IMG/VR virus record: IMGVR_UViG_3300035181_003133
Coordinates: 1-32,396 of that record
Source: a virus
DNA: 32,396 nt
Reading direction: 5' to 3' (one strand)
Position 1 is the stretch's first letter; every line of letters begins with the position of its first letter. Positions 1-6,626 of this stretch are shown here, one piece after another. Below the pieces are notes generated by a model, which made no database searches, had not been told where the DNA came from, and was given only the letters and a program-made list of their open reading frames with translations. Position numbers and translations under genes: made by a program.

Positions 1-726
1 ATGAACACGAACCTCAGCGACAAGCTCCACACCCTCAAGAACGTCATCGGCTCGATCGAGAAGCAGTTTGGCAAAGGATCCATCATGTCCCTCGGCGACG
101 ACGAAGCCTCCGACGTCAGCGTCATCTCGTCGGGCTCCCTCGCCATCGACGACGCCCTCGGCGTCGGCGGCTACCCCCGCGGCCGCATCGTCGAGATCTA
201 CGGCCCGGAGTCGAGCGGCAAGACCACGCTCACTCTCCACGCCATGCGCGAGGCCCAGCGCGCCGGCGGCATCGCCGCCTTCATCGACGCCGAGCACGCC
301 TTCGACCCGAACTATGCGCGCTCGCTCGGCGTCGACGTCGACAAGCTCCTCGTCTCGCAGCCCGACAGCGGCGAGCAAGCGCTGGAGATCGTCGAGATGC
401 TCACGCGCTCCGGCGCCGTCGACATCATCGTGGTCGACTCGGTCGCGGCCTTGACGCCCAAGGCCGAGATCGAGGGCGAAATGGGCGACGCCCACATGGG
501 CTTGCAGGCCCGGCTCATGAGCCAGGCCCTGCGCAAGCTCACCGCCGTCGCCCACAAGACGGACGCAACAGATCAGTCAAGTTTGCGCCACGTGACGTCG
601 AGCGTCCAGGCCCCACGGGTCCAGCGCGGCGCCTCGATGGACAGCAGGGATACGCGGTCCGTGAGCATGCGGACGACCTCGCGCCGTTCGGCCACGGTCA
701 TGCCCTGCCATCCCTTGCGGATCTGA
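1..726 (+). pseudogene. recA: recA 5' portion, interrupted by prophage
   Basis: RecA is the recombinase that forms filaments on single-stranded DNA and triggers SOS. The first ~188 residues are canonical: N-terminal helix, Walker A GPESSGKT (68-75), the [10 protein letters not shown] segment (94-103), Walker B DIIVVDS (141-147) and loop L1 [10 protein letters not shown] (158-167). Identity stops after LTAVAHKTD (residues ~180-188), where RecA normally continues into the IFINQ strand and loop L2. The remaining ~52 codons are antisense to the 3' end of the phage integrase and do not resemble RecA. The product would be 241 residues instead of ~350 and would lack L2 and the C-terminal domain, so it should be inactive. 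The 3' half is expected beyond the far prophage end, outside the window. Start is the ATG at base 1; its promoter is not in view. Confidence 0.93.
550..576. other. Candidate left attachment junction (attL) inside recA
   Basis: RecA coding similarity ends around bases 560-566 and the integrase stop codon (TCA on the plus strand) lies at 573-575, so the recombination joint must fall in this short interval. Large serine integrases usually sit next to their att site, which agrees. The crossover dinucleotide cannot be fixed without attR or an empty recA. The exact edges are inferred. Confidence 0.7.
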
Positions 727-2057
727 TCCACGTGCGCGAGCAACTGGACGCGGTCGACGACAGGCGCGGGCACCTCGGCAGCCGCACGCTTGCGGTCGAC
801 TTCGTCAATGTTGTTAGCGATGACGTCGAGCTTCGTCTTTGCATCGGCGTGCTCGATGACACCCTCGGCTATCGCATCGATGAGGCGCTCACGACGTTTG
901 AGCAACTTGGCACGCTCCCCATCGTAGTCGACGGCCTTGGGGACAGGGATGGCCCGGTGCGGCTTTGCAAGGTCAGTGGTGAGCGTTTCAAGGTGGGCGA
1001 GCACGGCAGCCCCAACCTGGACATCGACGTCGCGGTAACGGGCGCGTGGGCCATCGCAGCGCTTGTCCACCGGCCCAGTGAGTCGGCGATGGGGGCACTG
1101 GTAGTAACCACCATGCGTGACGCTGACTGTCGGCCCAGGGTCATGCGCGCTCATCAATGTGCCGCAAGATCCACAACGCACCACGCCACGCAAGAGGAAG
1201 TCCACGTTGCGCGACTCACCCGACGCGGGACGCCCACCCATGCGACGGGAAGCAACGGCACGCTCGGCGGCTGTCCAGGTAGCACGGTCAACGATAGCCT
1301 CGTGAGTTGCGTTCCACGTACCGCGAGGCCCACCACGCTTGGCACCGATAGTGTTCGACTCGCCAAGGTATCGCCGGTCTTTGAGGCGACGCGCGATACC
1401 AGCGCTGTCCATGCCTACCGTGCCAGGGTACTCACGTAGGATGATGACAGAGGCCTCCCTGAGTGAATGGCCCTCGATGACCAATGCGAACAGTCGTCGT
1501 ACCACGGCGGCCCCCTGTAGCTCGATGACAAGGCGACGTCGCTCTACCGCATATCCCATTGGAGGTAGGCCCTCGACGTGGTCACCAGCGGCTCGAAGGC
1601 GTTGACGTGTGCCTACTGTGCGATCCTTGATCCTGGCGTGCTCTTGCTCGGCGACGGCGGCCATGATGGTTGAGGCGAACTTCCCTTCAGCCGTGCTCGG
1701 ATCGAAGCGCTCGGCGATGCTGAAAAAGCGCGCACCTTTGTCGATGATGGCGGCCGTGCTCGCAAGGAAGTGCAACGTTGATCGCGACCATCGGTCTTGC
1801 TTGCTACAAAGTACGAGGTCACCGGGCTGGATGCTGGCCATGAGGCGTAGTTGCTCAGTGCGCTTCTCGTCCTTCTCGGCGCCACCACCCTCGACCTCAA
1901 CGAAAATCAGTGGAGCTGGGTAGCCGCGCTCACGACATAGGCGGCGGGCGTCCTCATCTTGACCTTCGAGCGACGTGCCATGGGTGCCTTGGGCTTGGCC
2001 GCTGACACGGGCGTACGCGAGTACTCGACGGGGAATGGCAACGTTGTCGTGGTGCAT
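573..2057 (-). CDS. Large serine integrase (site-specific recombinase)
   Basis: This 494-residue protein should integrate and excise the prophage by serine-mediated strand exchange. The N-terminal resolvase domain (about 11-150) has YARVSG with the likely nucleophile Ser19 and the conserved DRWSR segment (88-92). A recombinase domain follows (about 163-290, with [10 protein letters not shown]). A zinc ribbon uses Cys295, Cys298, Cys321 and Cys334. The charged helical stretch at about 375-425 is the expected coiled coil. Length and order fit the large serine recombinases. It is transcribed toward the recA junction and stops within ~15 bases of it. The ATG at 2057 has no clear Shine-Dalgarno; an in-frame stop lies ~90 bases upstream with no other start codon between. 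Translation may be coupled to the overlapping ORF at 1907-2155. Confidence 0.93.
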   Translation of the reverse strand: MHHDNVAIPRRVLAYARVSGQAQGTHGTSLEGQDEDARRLCRERGYPAPLIFVEVEGGGAEKDEKRTEQLRLMASIQPGDLVLCSKQDRWSRSTLHFLASTAAIIDKGARFFSIAERFDPSTAEGKFASTIMAAVAEQEHARIKDRTVGTRQRLRAAGDHVEGLPPMGYAVERRRLVIELQGAAVVRRLFALVIEGHSLREASVIILREYPGTVGMDSAGIARRLKDRRYLGESNTIGAKRGGPRGTWNATHEAIVDRATWTAAERAVASRRMGGRPASGESRNVDFLLRGVVRCGSCGTLMSAHDPGPTVSVTHGGYYQCPHRRLTGPVDKRCDGPRARYRDVDVQVGAAVLAHLETLTTDLAKPHRAIPVPKAVDYDGERAKLLKRRERLIDAIAEGVIEHADAKTKLDVIANNIDEVDRKRAAAEVPAPVVDRVQLLAHVDQIRKGWQGMTVAERREVVRMLTDRVSLLSIEAPRWTRGAWTLDVTWRKLD

Positions 2058-2155
2058 GCTCGTTCCAGTCCTAACAGTAGCAGCGCTTGCAAGCGGGCTA
2101 GCTCGACGTCGGTCAGTGGTCCACGGGGTGAGGCGGCAAAGTCAAGCACACCCAT
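1907..2155 (-). CDS. Small ORF overlapping the integrase start; possible coupling peptide
   Basis: This 82-residue frame begins at an ATG with a good Shine-Dalgarno (GAGGT, 6 bases upstream) and runs 149 bases into the integrase gene in another frame. Only the first ~33 residues ([20 protein letters not shown], a helical stretch) lie outside the integrase. The rest is low-complexity and probably constrained by the integrase frame. It may be a real small gene whose translation delivers ribosomes to the integrase ATG, which lacks its own clear ribosome site. I do not recognise the family. The codon-frame offset would also allow a -1 shift into the integrase frame, but I see no convincing slippery site. 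Confidence 0.35.
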   Translation of the reverse strand: MGVLDFAASPRGPLTDVELARLQALLLLGLERACTTTTLPFPVEYSRTPVSAAKPKAPMARRSKVKMRTPAAYVVSAATQLH

Positions 2156-2193
2156 AACGTAACCTCACCCGTGGCACGCGCTAGTCACCCCCC

Positions 2194-2217
2194 TGACACG
2201 CATCGTGCGTCGTGTCA
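2194..2217. promoter_or_regulatory. Inverted repeat upstream of integrase
   Basis: TGACACG and CGTGTCA form a perfect 7-bp inverted repeat around a 10-base centre that itself contains ACGCA/TGCGT. It lies about 140 bases upstream of the integrase start, so it is a candidate operator or leader hairpin. No protein partner can be assigned. Confidence 0.45.
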
Positions 2218-2267
2218 ATACATAATCGCTTGCCGCACGTGTGTCACCTAGGCACACATGTAGGGTC

Positions 2268-2301
2268 AATTCGCGAGAGTGTCGCGAGGGCCTCGCGAAT
2301 T
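2268..2301. promoter_or_regulatory. 10-bp perfect inverted repeat, TCGCGAG boxes
   Basis: AATTCGCGAG and CTCGCGAATT are perfect inverted arms separated by 14 bases. A third TCGCGAG lies inside the spacer (2282-2288). Three copies of one box in 34 bases upstream of the integrase suggest a binding site for a phage regulator. The function is inferred. Confidence 0.5.
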
Positions 2302-2342
2302 TCATCGGCTTTAAAATCGATACCCTATCACACACCCTATGA

Positions 2343-2443
2343 GTAGTGCATGTGGTGCCCTACTACCTCAATGGGGTAGTGCATGTGGTGCCCTACTCTT
2401 GATGTGTAAACCATTGCGCACTAGTGCATGGCATGCCCCCTAA
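2343..2443. repeat. Tandem 22-bp direct repeat with a degenerate third copy
   Basis: Two identical 22-base copies occupy 2343-2364 and 2376-2397 (period 33). A diverged third copy beginning TAGTGCATG starts near 2422. Each perfect copy is bounded by AGTAG/GGTAG and CTACT, so it carries short terminal inverted ends. The spacing of about three helical turns fits an array of protein-binding sites. No gene crosses it. Confidence 0.6.
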
Positions 2444-2456
2444 TCTGATATCTAGA

Positions 2457-2476
2457 TCTCTGATCCAGATCAGAGA
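2457..2476. repeat. Perfect 9-bp inverted repeat
   Basis: TCTCTGATC and GATCAGAGA are separated only by CA, followed by an A/G-rich run. It could be an operator palindrome. The 2-base loop makes an RNA hairpin role less likely. Confidence 0.5.
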
Positions 2477-2619
2477 AAGAAAAGAGAAAGAACAGAGATA
2501 TGTTTTCACTTCGTTCTTACGAGAGCGAGAGGAGACCGCTACGCCTTCGGCTACGCTTCGCACCGTCGACTTGGGCAGGAGCCCTGCATCTCGGTGCTCG
2601 ACATTCTTTGGGACTACTT

Positions 2620-3060
2620 ACTTAGGATGGGATGCTAGGAGAGGGGTGAGCCTATGAGGGAGGGTGATAGGTAGCCTCCACGATGTCACACCACACCTCG
2701 ACGCCTCAACGTACCACTGCGTCACTGGCAATTGTAGCCACCGTAGACGTCTATCGACACCTCGACGACCATTGACCCGTCCAGTGACCATCGACGTCAC
2801 CTAGGTGGCAAAGCGTGGCACCAGTCACCATGGGCGCTACCTCGATGGATAGGCTACGAGGTGGGAGCATATTGGTGTGGATGCACCACCTCGACGCCAT
2901 TGAACCACAAGGCGCCACAAGGTGGCAAGGCGAGGCTATCGATGCACAGGCCACCTCACCGACGCACAATGAGGGAAGGCGCCGCCTAGGTGGCAAAGCG
3001 TGCCACCAATGGGCTACTACGATGATGAGGGCGTGGTGCTAACTGAGGGCGCCCCACCGG
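2620..3060. other. Gene-poor stretch with iteron-like short repeats
   Basis: I see no convincing gene here on either strand. The stretch holds three copies of CACCTCGACG (2694-2703, 2758-2767, 2887-2896) and two copies of CCTAGGTGGCAAAGCGTG (2800-2817, 2985-3002), each starting with the palindromic core CCTAGG. A weaker relative, AAGGTGGCAAGGCGAGG, lies near 2920. Such clustered repeats occur at replication origins, partition sites and operator arrays, but which applies here is unknown. Confidence 0.5.
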
Positions 3061-3533
3061 CGAGAGGATAGCGAGAGGTTGCGGCGGCGGCTGGCGTGCG
3101 GGCCCGTGGCTGGCGATTGTGTGGCTGGTCGTGTGCGACAAGGTGCGACAATATGCTACTACGCTCGCGCCCGCGTCTGAGTTCTCAGTCTTATTCTTAC
3201 TCTCCCTCTGATCTAGATCTAGCAGCGTTACCGTGGAAAACCAATGGAGCTGTAACGCGTTACATTCGGCGTAAGTGACCGCAACTACTCATCATTGGTT
3301 TTGCCAAGCGTGGTTAGGTGCTGCCAACGTCTACCTCGTCGAGTGCTCGCGAGGTGTTCGCAACGTTGTCACGGCATGCTCGGCAGTAGTTCTCGACGGT
3401 CTAGGTCGACAATGGTGCGGTGTCACACGAGGTAACAGGCTAAGTGAGGACGGCACTCGATGCCCACCAACGATGCGTGAGGCCTGCTATTGACGTCGTA
3501 CACCGCGTCAAGAATAAATCGTACATCGTTTAT
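3061..3533. other. Non-coding stretch, no convincing gene
   Basis: Short open frames at 3096-3278 and 3275-3493 have unphage-like composition and no good ribosome sites, so I do not call them. The visible content is a pair of 9-base direct repeats (GTGCGACAA, near 3130-3150), two CTGATCTAGATC-type AT-rich boxes and the nested symmetric element listed separately. Confidence 0.5.
3237..3302. promoter_or_regulatory. Nested symmetric element: 14-bp palindrome inside a 10-bp inverted repeat
   Basis: TGTAACGCGTTACA (3251-3264) is a perfect 14-bp palindrome. It lies between perfect 10-bp arms AAAACCAATG (3237-3246) and CATTGGTTTT (3293-3302). The palindrome looks like an operator for a dimeric regulator. 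The outer arms may bring distant sites together or form a cruciform. The element is not inside a gene. Confidence 0.55.
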
Positions 3534-3656
3534 CAGCGTACTTCATTGGGTATTGTAGAACCATGGTTCGCGCCTAGTTGCCTGCTAAGCACGATCGATG
3601 AATGGTCAAGGGTGTAAGGTGCGAACAAACGATGCACCCAACGGAGACCGACCACC
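3534..3656 (+). promoter_or_regulatory. Phage promoter/leader, copy 1
   Basis: This copy matches a second one at 5489-5587. Both run from CAGCGTA through a CATTGG box, a CCATGGTT box (here the perfect palindrome GAACCATGGTTC, 3558-3569), GCGCCT, a -35-like TTGCCT (3578-3583), exactly 17 bases, a -10-like AATGGT (3601-3606), and ACGGAGACC before the start codon. Copy 1 carries an extra ~23 bases in the leader. Conservation of the boxes and their spacing, with divergence between them, argues for a working promoter with an upstream operator. Confidence 0.65.
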
Positions 3657-3992
3657 ATGACCGCTACAACTACTACCTTCGCCCCCGCCACTACCTCGCA
3701 CCGTCGCTGCAACCATGGAAATGCAGGCATCGCCAAGCATGAGCCATCGGCTACTTGGTTGAGCCGCTGGCATGACCTCCACATGGAGGAGGGCATCGCT
3801 CCTGATGAAGCGAGCGTCCAGGTGGCTATCCGCCAGTGGGCGGCAGGCGCCACCTACCGTAGTGCAGCATCGTGTACCGTGATGGAGGCGCAACTACGCG
3901 CTCAACTGGCAGCAGCGCAGCCCATTGCCGATGCGGTGAGTATGCTCCGCTCTATCTTTTCCCCCGGCTCGACACCGCAAACTACAGCCTAG
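3657..3992 (+). CDS. Hypothetical small protein, first gene of accessory block
   Basis: This 111-residue protein is not one I recognise. It has a Thr-rich N-terminus (MTATTTTFAPATT), a basic HRRCNHG stretch, and then a helical centre with WLSRWHDLHMEEGIAPDEASVQ and AIRQWAAGATYRSA. No signal peptide or membrane segment is evident. The ATG follows ACGGAGACC in a leader shared with the element upstream of 5588, so its expression is probably tied to that promoter type. Its place between integrase and virion genes suggests an accessory or early regulatory role, but nothing in the sequence proves one. Confidence 0.55.
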   Translation: MTATTTTFAPATTSHRRCNHGNAGIAKHEPSATWLSRWHDLHMEEGIAPDEASVQVAIRQWAAGATYRSAASCTVMEAQLRAQLAAAQPIADAVSMLRSIFSPGSTPQTTA

Positions 3993-4131
3993 CCCACTGC
4001 CACCACGCTACGCCCCCTCGATGCCCACCATGGCCGAGTAGGGGCGTAGCGAATCTTGACGGTATGAACAATGTGCTTGGCATGGCGTTTGCGGCGTTGA
4101 CTTCAAAAGATCTAGGATACCAGATAGCACC

Positions 4132-4566
4132 ATGAACCGCAGCGCCTTCATCCTCGCCATCCTCGCGGCCACCATGAGCGTCGGCTGCCTCGCCCCCATC
4201 GACGACGCCGACTTGTTCGGCACCGTGGCTACTCTGCCCAGTGCCAGCGCGACGGTGCCCACGCCTGTTGCCACCACGCCCCCGATGACGACGCCCACCA
4301 TGACGACGCCGCCCAAGGTGGCCCCCGCGCCGCAGTGCGTGGCCTGTGACGGTGGTGGATGCCAGGAGCAGGACGACGTGTGCGCTGCGGTGGATCCCGA
4401 GTACGCAGCGACCGGCTGCGCTGAGGGTCAAGTGCTGCCTGAGGGCGCGACGTGCTTCGAGTACCCGGGCCAGCAGCCTACGCAGCGTATCTGCGACCCC
4501 ATGGGCTACCCGGCCTGCCAAGACGTCGAGGTAGTCCATGTGCAGTGCTGTAGTCGGCTGGACTGA
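4132..4566 (+). CDS. Cys-rich lipoprotein, probable lysogenic cargo
   Basis: The first ~19 residues form a lipoprotein signal peptide ending in the lipobox MSVGC, so the mature 126-residue protein should be lipid-anchored at Cys19. A Thr/Pro-rich linker (about 40-68, repeats of TTPPM/TTPTM) leads to a C-terminal domain with about ten cysteines (CVACDGGGC, CAEGQ, CFEY, ICDP, ACQ, QCCSRLD), which probably form disulfides outside the cytoplasm. This secreted architecture is common in Myxococcota and unusual for a virion gene. It is therefore likely cargo expressed from the prophage, for example changing the surface or excluding other phages. That role is inference. A weak promoter-like TTGACT (4097-4102) lies upstream, and no Shine-Dalgarno precedes the ATG. 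Confidence 0.65.
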   Translation: MNRSAFILAILAATMSVGCLAPIDDADLFGTVATLPSASATVPTPVATTPPMTTPTMTTPPKVAPAPQCVACDGGGCQEQDDVCAAVDPEYAATGCAEGQVLPEGATCFEYPGQQPTQRICDPMGYPACQDVEVVHVQCCSRLD

Positions 4567-4755
4567 AGTGCCAACGTGGCGAAGCGCCGTGACAATTTGT
4601 CAAACCTACGCAATCTTTGCATACCTTACGTATCCTACCTTTGCGCACATTGGCACACACGTTTGCCTACATAGTGCGACCACGTCGCCTGACGTAAGAT
4701 AGGTGGGACACTTGCCCACTGCCTAGTTGACGATGGGCCGTTGAGTGGTCGGCCT

Positions 4756-4764
4756 CGGTAGGGT
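4756..4764 (+). promoter_or_regulatory. CGGTANNGT start motif (CGGTAGGGT)
   Basis: Ends 5 bases before the ATG at 4770. The sequence AGGGTGG (4760-4766) pairs with CCACCCT (4774-4780), leaving the ATG in a 7-base loop. Confidence 0.55.
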
Positions 4765-4769
4765 GGAGC

Positions 4770-5210
4770 ATGCCCACCCTTGCCTATCGTCTACGCACCA
4801 TCCTCGCCATTGCCGCCCTCACCATCGTGCCAGGCTGTGCTGCCCTACGCGACTTCGCCGACGCTGCCATGCCCGCTGCCTGTGCTGCGGCTGGCACCGT
4901 CTATGAGGCCCGCGCGTGCGCGACGCATGATGCTGCGGGAATTCCTGAGTCGGACCCTCGCGCTATTGCCGCACACGAGGCTGGCCACGCGCTCGACGTG
5001 CTTACGAGCGGCGGCGACACCACTGGCCTAGCCGCTGCCCTACGTGCCTTCGAGGGCGCCCTTGGTGAGGTCACGCCTGGCGCTGGCACCATGGGCCCCA
5101 CGTCATCGGCGGACGCTGGCACGCCTCCGCTAGAGCCCACGTACCCTGATCCGAGCAAGCCATCACCCACGCTGCCCTTGCCGCCCCCGGCTGCGATGGT
5201 GAGCCGGTGA
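4770..5210 (+). CDS. Small lipoprotein with HEAGH motif
   Basis: This 146-residue protein begins with a positively charged, hydrophobic signal ending in the lipobox IVPGC (acylated Cys near residue 23). The mature part contains DPRAIAAHEAGHALDVL, an HExxH pattern as in zinc metallopeptidases, and ends in a Pro-rich tail (PTYPDPSKPSPTLPLPPP) that may span periplasm or cell wall. No third zinc ligand is obvious and the domain is far smaller than typical peptidases, so catalysis is doubtful. The next gene overlaps its stop codon (GTGA), so the two are probably translated together. One alternative is a lysis pair (outer-membrane spanin-like lipoprotein plus coiled-coil partner), but the partner lacks a clear membrane anchor. 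Confidence 0.6.
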   Translation: MPTLAYRLRTILAIAALTIVPGCAALRDFADAAMPAACAAAGTVYEARACATHDAAGIPESDPRAIAAHEAGHALDVLTSGGDTTGLAAALRAFEGALGEVTPGAGTMGPTSSADAGTPPLEPTYPDPSKPSPTLPLPPPAAMVSR

Positions 5211-5488
5211 TCGCCGCCTACGCACTGAGTGAGGCCTTGGCTGCGGCCAAGAAGGTGGCTGCCACTGCGGAGCGTGACCTCGACGGCGCTCGCGCAGAGG
5301 AGCGGGATGCGGCCGAAAAGGCACGTATTGCCACGGCCCGGCGCCAACGCTGCCACGCGACGCTCACCGCAGCATGGATAGCCGAGTCGACGGCACGTGA
5401 GACATGGCTGGCACAGTGCGCGAGTGACCGCGTAGTCGAGGATGCGCGACGAACCACGGTGCTGGCCGGCGAGCACGCATCGAAGTAG
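5207..5488 (+). CDS. Short coiled-coil protein coupled to lipoprotein
   Basis: This 93-residue protein is almost entirely helical and charged (AAAKKVAATAERDLDGARAEERDAAEKARIATARRQRC), the pattern of a coiled coil. It has two cysteines (RC at ~50 and QCAS at ~72). Its GTG start overlaps the TGA of the preceding lipoprotein gene, which points to translational coupling and a shared function. The only mildly hydrophobic stretch is the first ~18 residues (IAAYALSEALAAAKKVAA), too weak for a firm membrane call. It may be an inner-membrane spanin-like partner or a cytoplasmic accessory protein. The family is unknown. Confidence 0.5.
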   Translation: MIAAYALSEALAAAKKVAATAERDLDGARAEERDAAEKARIATARRQRCHATLTAAWIAESTARETWLAQCASDRVVEDARRTTVLAGEHASK

Positions 5489-5587
5489 CAGCGTAAAACA
5501 TTGGTTACCGCAGTACCATGGTTTGCGCCTGGTTGCTTTTTTACGACGCGACGCGAATAGTCCAGGGGTAAACGGAGACCTGACCAC
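5489..5587 (+). promoter_or_regulatory. Phage promoter/leader, copy 2
   Basis: This is the second copy of the element at 3534-3656, with CAGCGTA, CATTGG, CCATGGTT and GCGCCT boxes, TTGCTT (5533-5538), 17 bases, AATAGT (5556-5561) and ACGGAGACC ahead of the ATG at 5588. The shared 17-base spacing supports a real -35/-10 pair. Confidence 0.65.
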
Positions 5588-5665
5588 ATGAGCGCCCGAT
5601 CCTACGCCCGCGACCGCTGGCACCGTCCATCAGCCATCGAGATCCATGGCCATCTACGTCGATGA
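5588..5665 (+). CDS. Possible 25-residue leader peptide
   Basis: This short frame (MSARSYARDRWHRP...) starts at the ATG that occupies the same place as the start codon of the 3657 gene relative to the duplicated leader, behind ACGGAGACC. It ends inside the next small ORF (5646). It may be a leader peptide or a decayed gene. Coding evidence is the conserved upstream element only. Confidence 0.3.
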   Translation: MSARSYARDRWHRPSAIEIHGHLRR

Positions 5666-5789
5666 CGAGCACGAGGACACTTCGTTCCACCCATGTTGGA
5701 TGGCACGAAATGCAATTGGCATACGTGTTGCCGTGCGTGATGTGGTCTGCGAGCCCGCGGGCACAGGCGAGGTTTGGCACGCTGCTTGA
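5646..5789 (+). CDS. Small acidic ORF, 47 residues
   Basis: The frame (MAIYVDDEHEDTSFHPCWMARNA...) overlaps the end of the 25-codon ORF by 20 bases, an arrangement compatible with translational coupling. It is acidic at the N-terminus with two cysteines and no membrane segment. I do not recognise it. It is the only sizeable plus-strand frame between the promoter copy 2 and the small recombinase. Confidence 0.35.
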   Translation: MAIYVDDEHEDTSFHPCWMARNAIGIRVAVRDVVCEPAGTGEVWHAA

Positions 5790-5871
5790 CGTGGCGAGGC
5801 TTGTAAAGCCTGTCAGATCCAACCGAGAAGTGACCTGGGTACGATGACGACCGTTAGCGTGCCCAAACCTC

Positions 5872-5900
5872 TTGCACACTGAATGCGCAGGGGTTATCGT
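5872..5900 (+). promoter_or_regulatory. Promoter of the small serine recombinase
   Basis: TTGCAC (5872-5877) and TATCGT (5895-5900) are separated by exactly 17 bases. The -10 ends 6 bases before the GTG at 5907, so transcription would start at or next to the start codon and yield a leaderless mRNA. Confidence 0.55.
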
Positions 5901-5906
5901 TCCCAG

Positions 5907-6599
5907 GTGAGCAAACCCCGTCGCACCTCGACTCCCGCCCCCACGTCAGCCGTGATTTACCTCCGGGTGAGCACCGAAGCTCAGGTCCGCAGCGGCCTCG
6001 GACGGGCAGCTCAGGAGGCGGCATGCCTCGACTTCTGTACCCGGCGTGGCCTACGTGTCGACGGTGTTTACGTGGACGATGGCCTGTCGGGCAAGCTGCC
6101 CTTGGCCAAGCGCCCCGGGCTCGCGGCGGCCGTCGCTGCGGTCAAGGCAGGCGCACCTGGCTGCGTGTTCGTGGTCTATGCAGTGAGCCGCTTCATTCGC
6201 AGCCAAAAGGAGTGCTGGGCCCTCGTAGACCAAGGTGGTGAGTACGCGCTGCCCCTGGTGTCAGCGAGCGAGCCCTTCGACCTCACGACGGCCATGGGCA
6301 GGGCATTCTTGGGGATGCTGGCCACCTTCGCGGCCCTGGAGAGCGACTTGGCGAGCGAGCGCACCACGGATGCCCTGGCAGCCGCAAAGTTCAAGGGGAC
6401 GAAGCTTGGAGCTCCGCGCATGGAGGACGTGCTGCCCGCGGAGACCATCGAGACGGTCAAGACGCTCTACTCGACGGGCAACTACTCGCATCGCAGCCTC
6501 GCAGCCGAGCTGAATGAGAGGCGCATCCCTACGGCACAGGGCAAGCAGTGGCACCCCCGCACCGTGCGCGTCGCCCTTGGGGCCACCGTCGCCGAGTAA
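5907..6599 (+). CDS. Small serine recombinase (resolvase/invertase type)
   Basis: The resolvase domain spans about residues 14-160, with AVIYLRVSTEAQ carrying the nucleophile Ser22, then VVYAVSRFIRSQ and the E-helix region LATFAALESDLASERT. A short C-terminal DNA-binding part follows (SHRSLAAELNERRIPTAQGKQWHPRTV), which resembles the start of a recombinase domain. At 230 residues it is half the size of the phage integrase and is a separate lineage. It could be a DNA invertase, a resolvase for concatemers, or a directionality partner. I see no obvious inverted recombination sites next to the fibre genes. The GTG at 5907 is preferred because of the promoter spacing; an ATG at 5883 in the same frame would add eight residues. 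Confidence 0.85.
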   Translation: MSKPRRTSTPAPTSAVIYLRVSTEAQVRSGLGRAAQEAACLDFCTRRGLRVDGVYVDDGLSGKLPLAKRPGLAAAVAAVKAGAPGCVFVVYAVSRFIRSQKECWALVDQGGEYALPLVSASEPFDLTTAMGRAFLGMLATFAALESDLASERTTDALAAAKFKGTKLGAPRMEDVLPAETIETVKTLYSTGNYSHRSLAAELNERRIPTAQGKQWHPRTVRVALGATVAE

Positions 6600-6613
6600 C
6601 AGCCTTGCCAGCG

Positions 6614-6622
6614 CGGTACGGT
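6614..6622 (+). promoter_or_regulatory. CGGTANNGT start motif (CGGTACGGT)
   Basis: Ends 4 bases before the ATG at 6627. No Shine-Dalgarno lies between motif and start. Confidence 0.55.
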
Positions 6623-6626
6623 CTCC

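Noticed and set aside
732-1439. 235-codon plus-strand frame
   Set aside because: Antisense to the integrase, no family resemblance.
2343-2443. Tandem repeats as a CRISPR array
   Set aside because: Only two exact copies with an 11-base spacer and no cas genes.
2424-3493. Several short plus-strand frames in the gap
   Set aside because: Low-complexity or repeat-derived peptides without ribosome sites; the repeats explain the sequence better.
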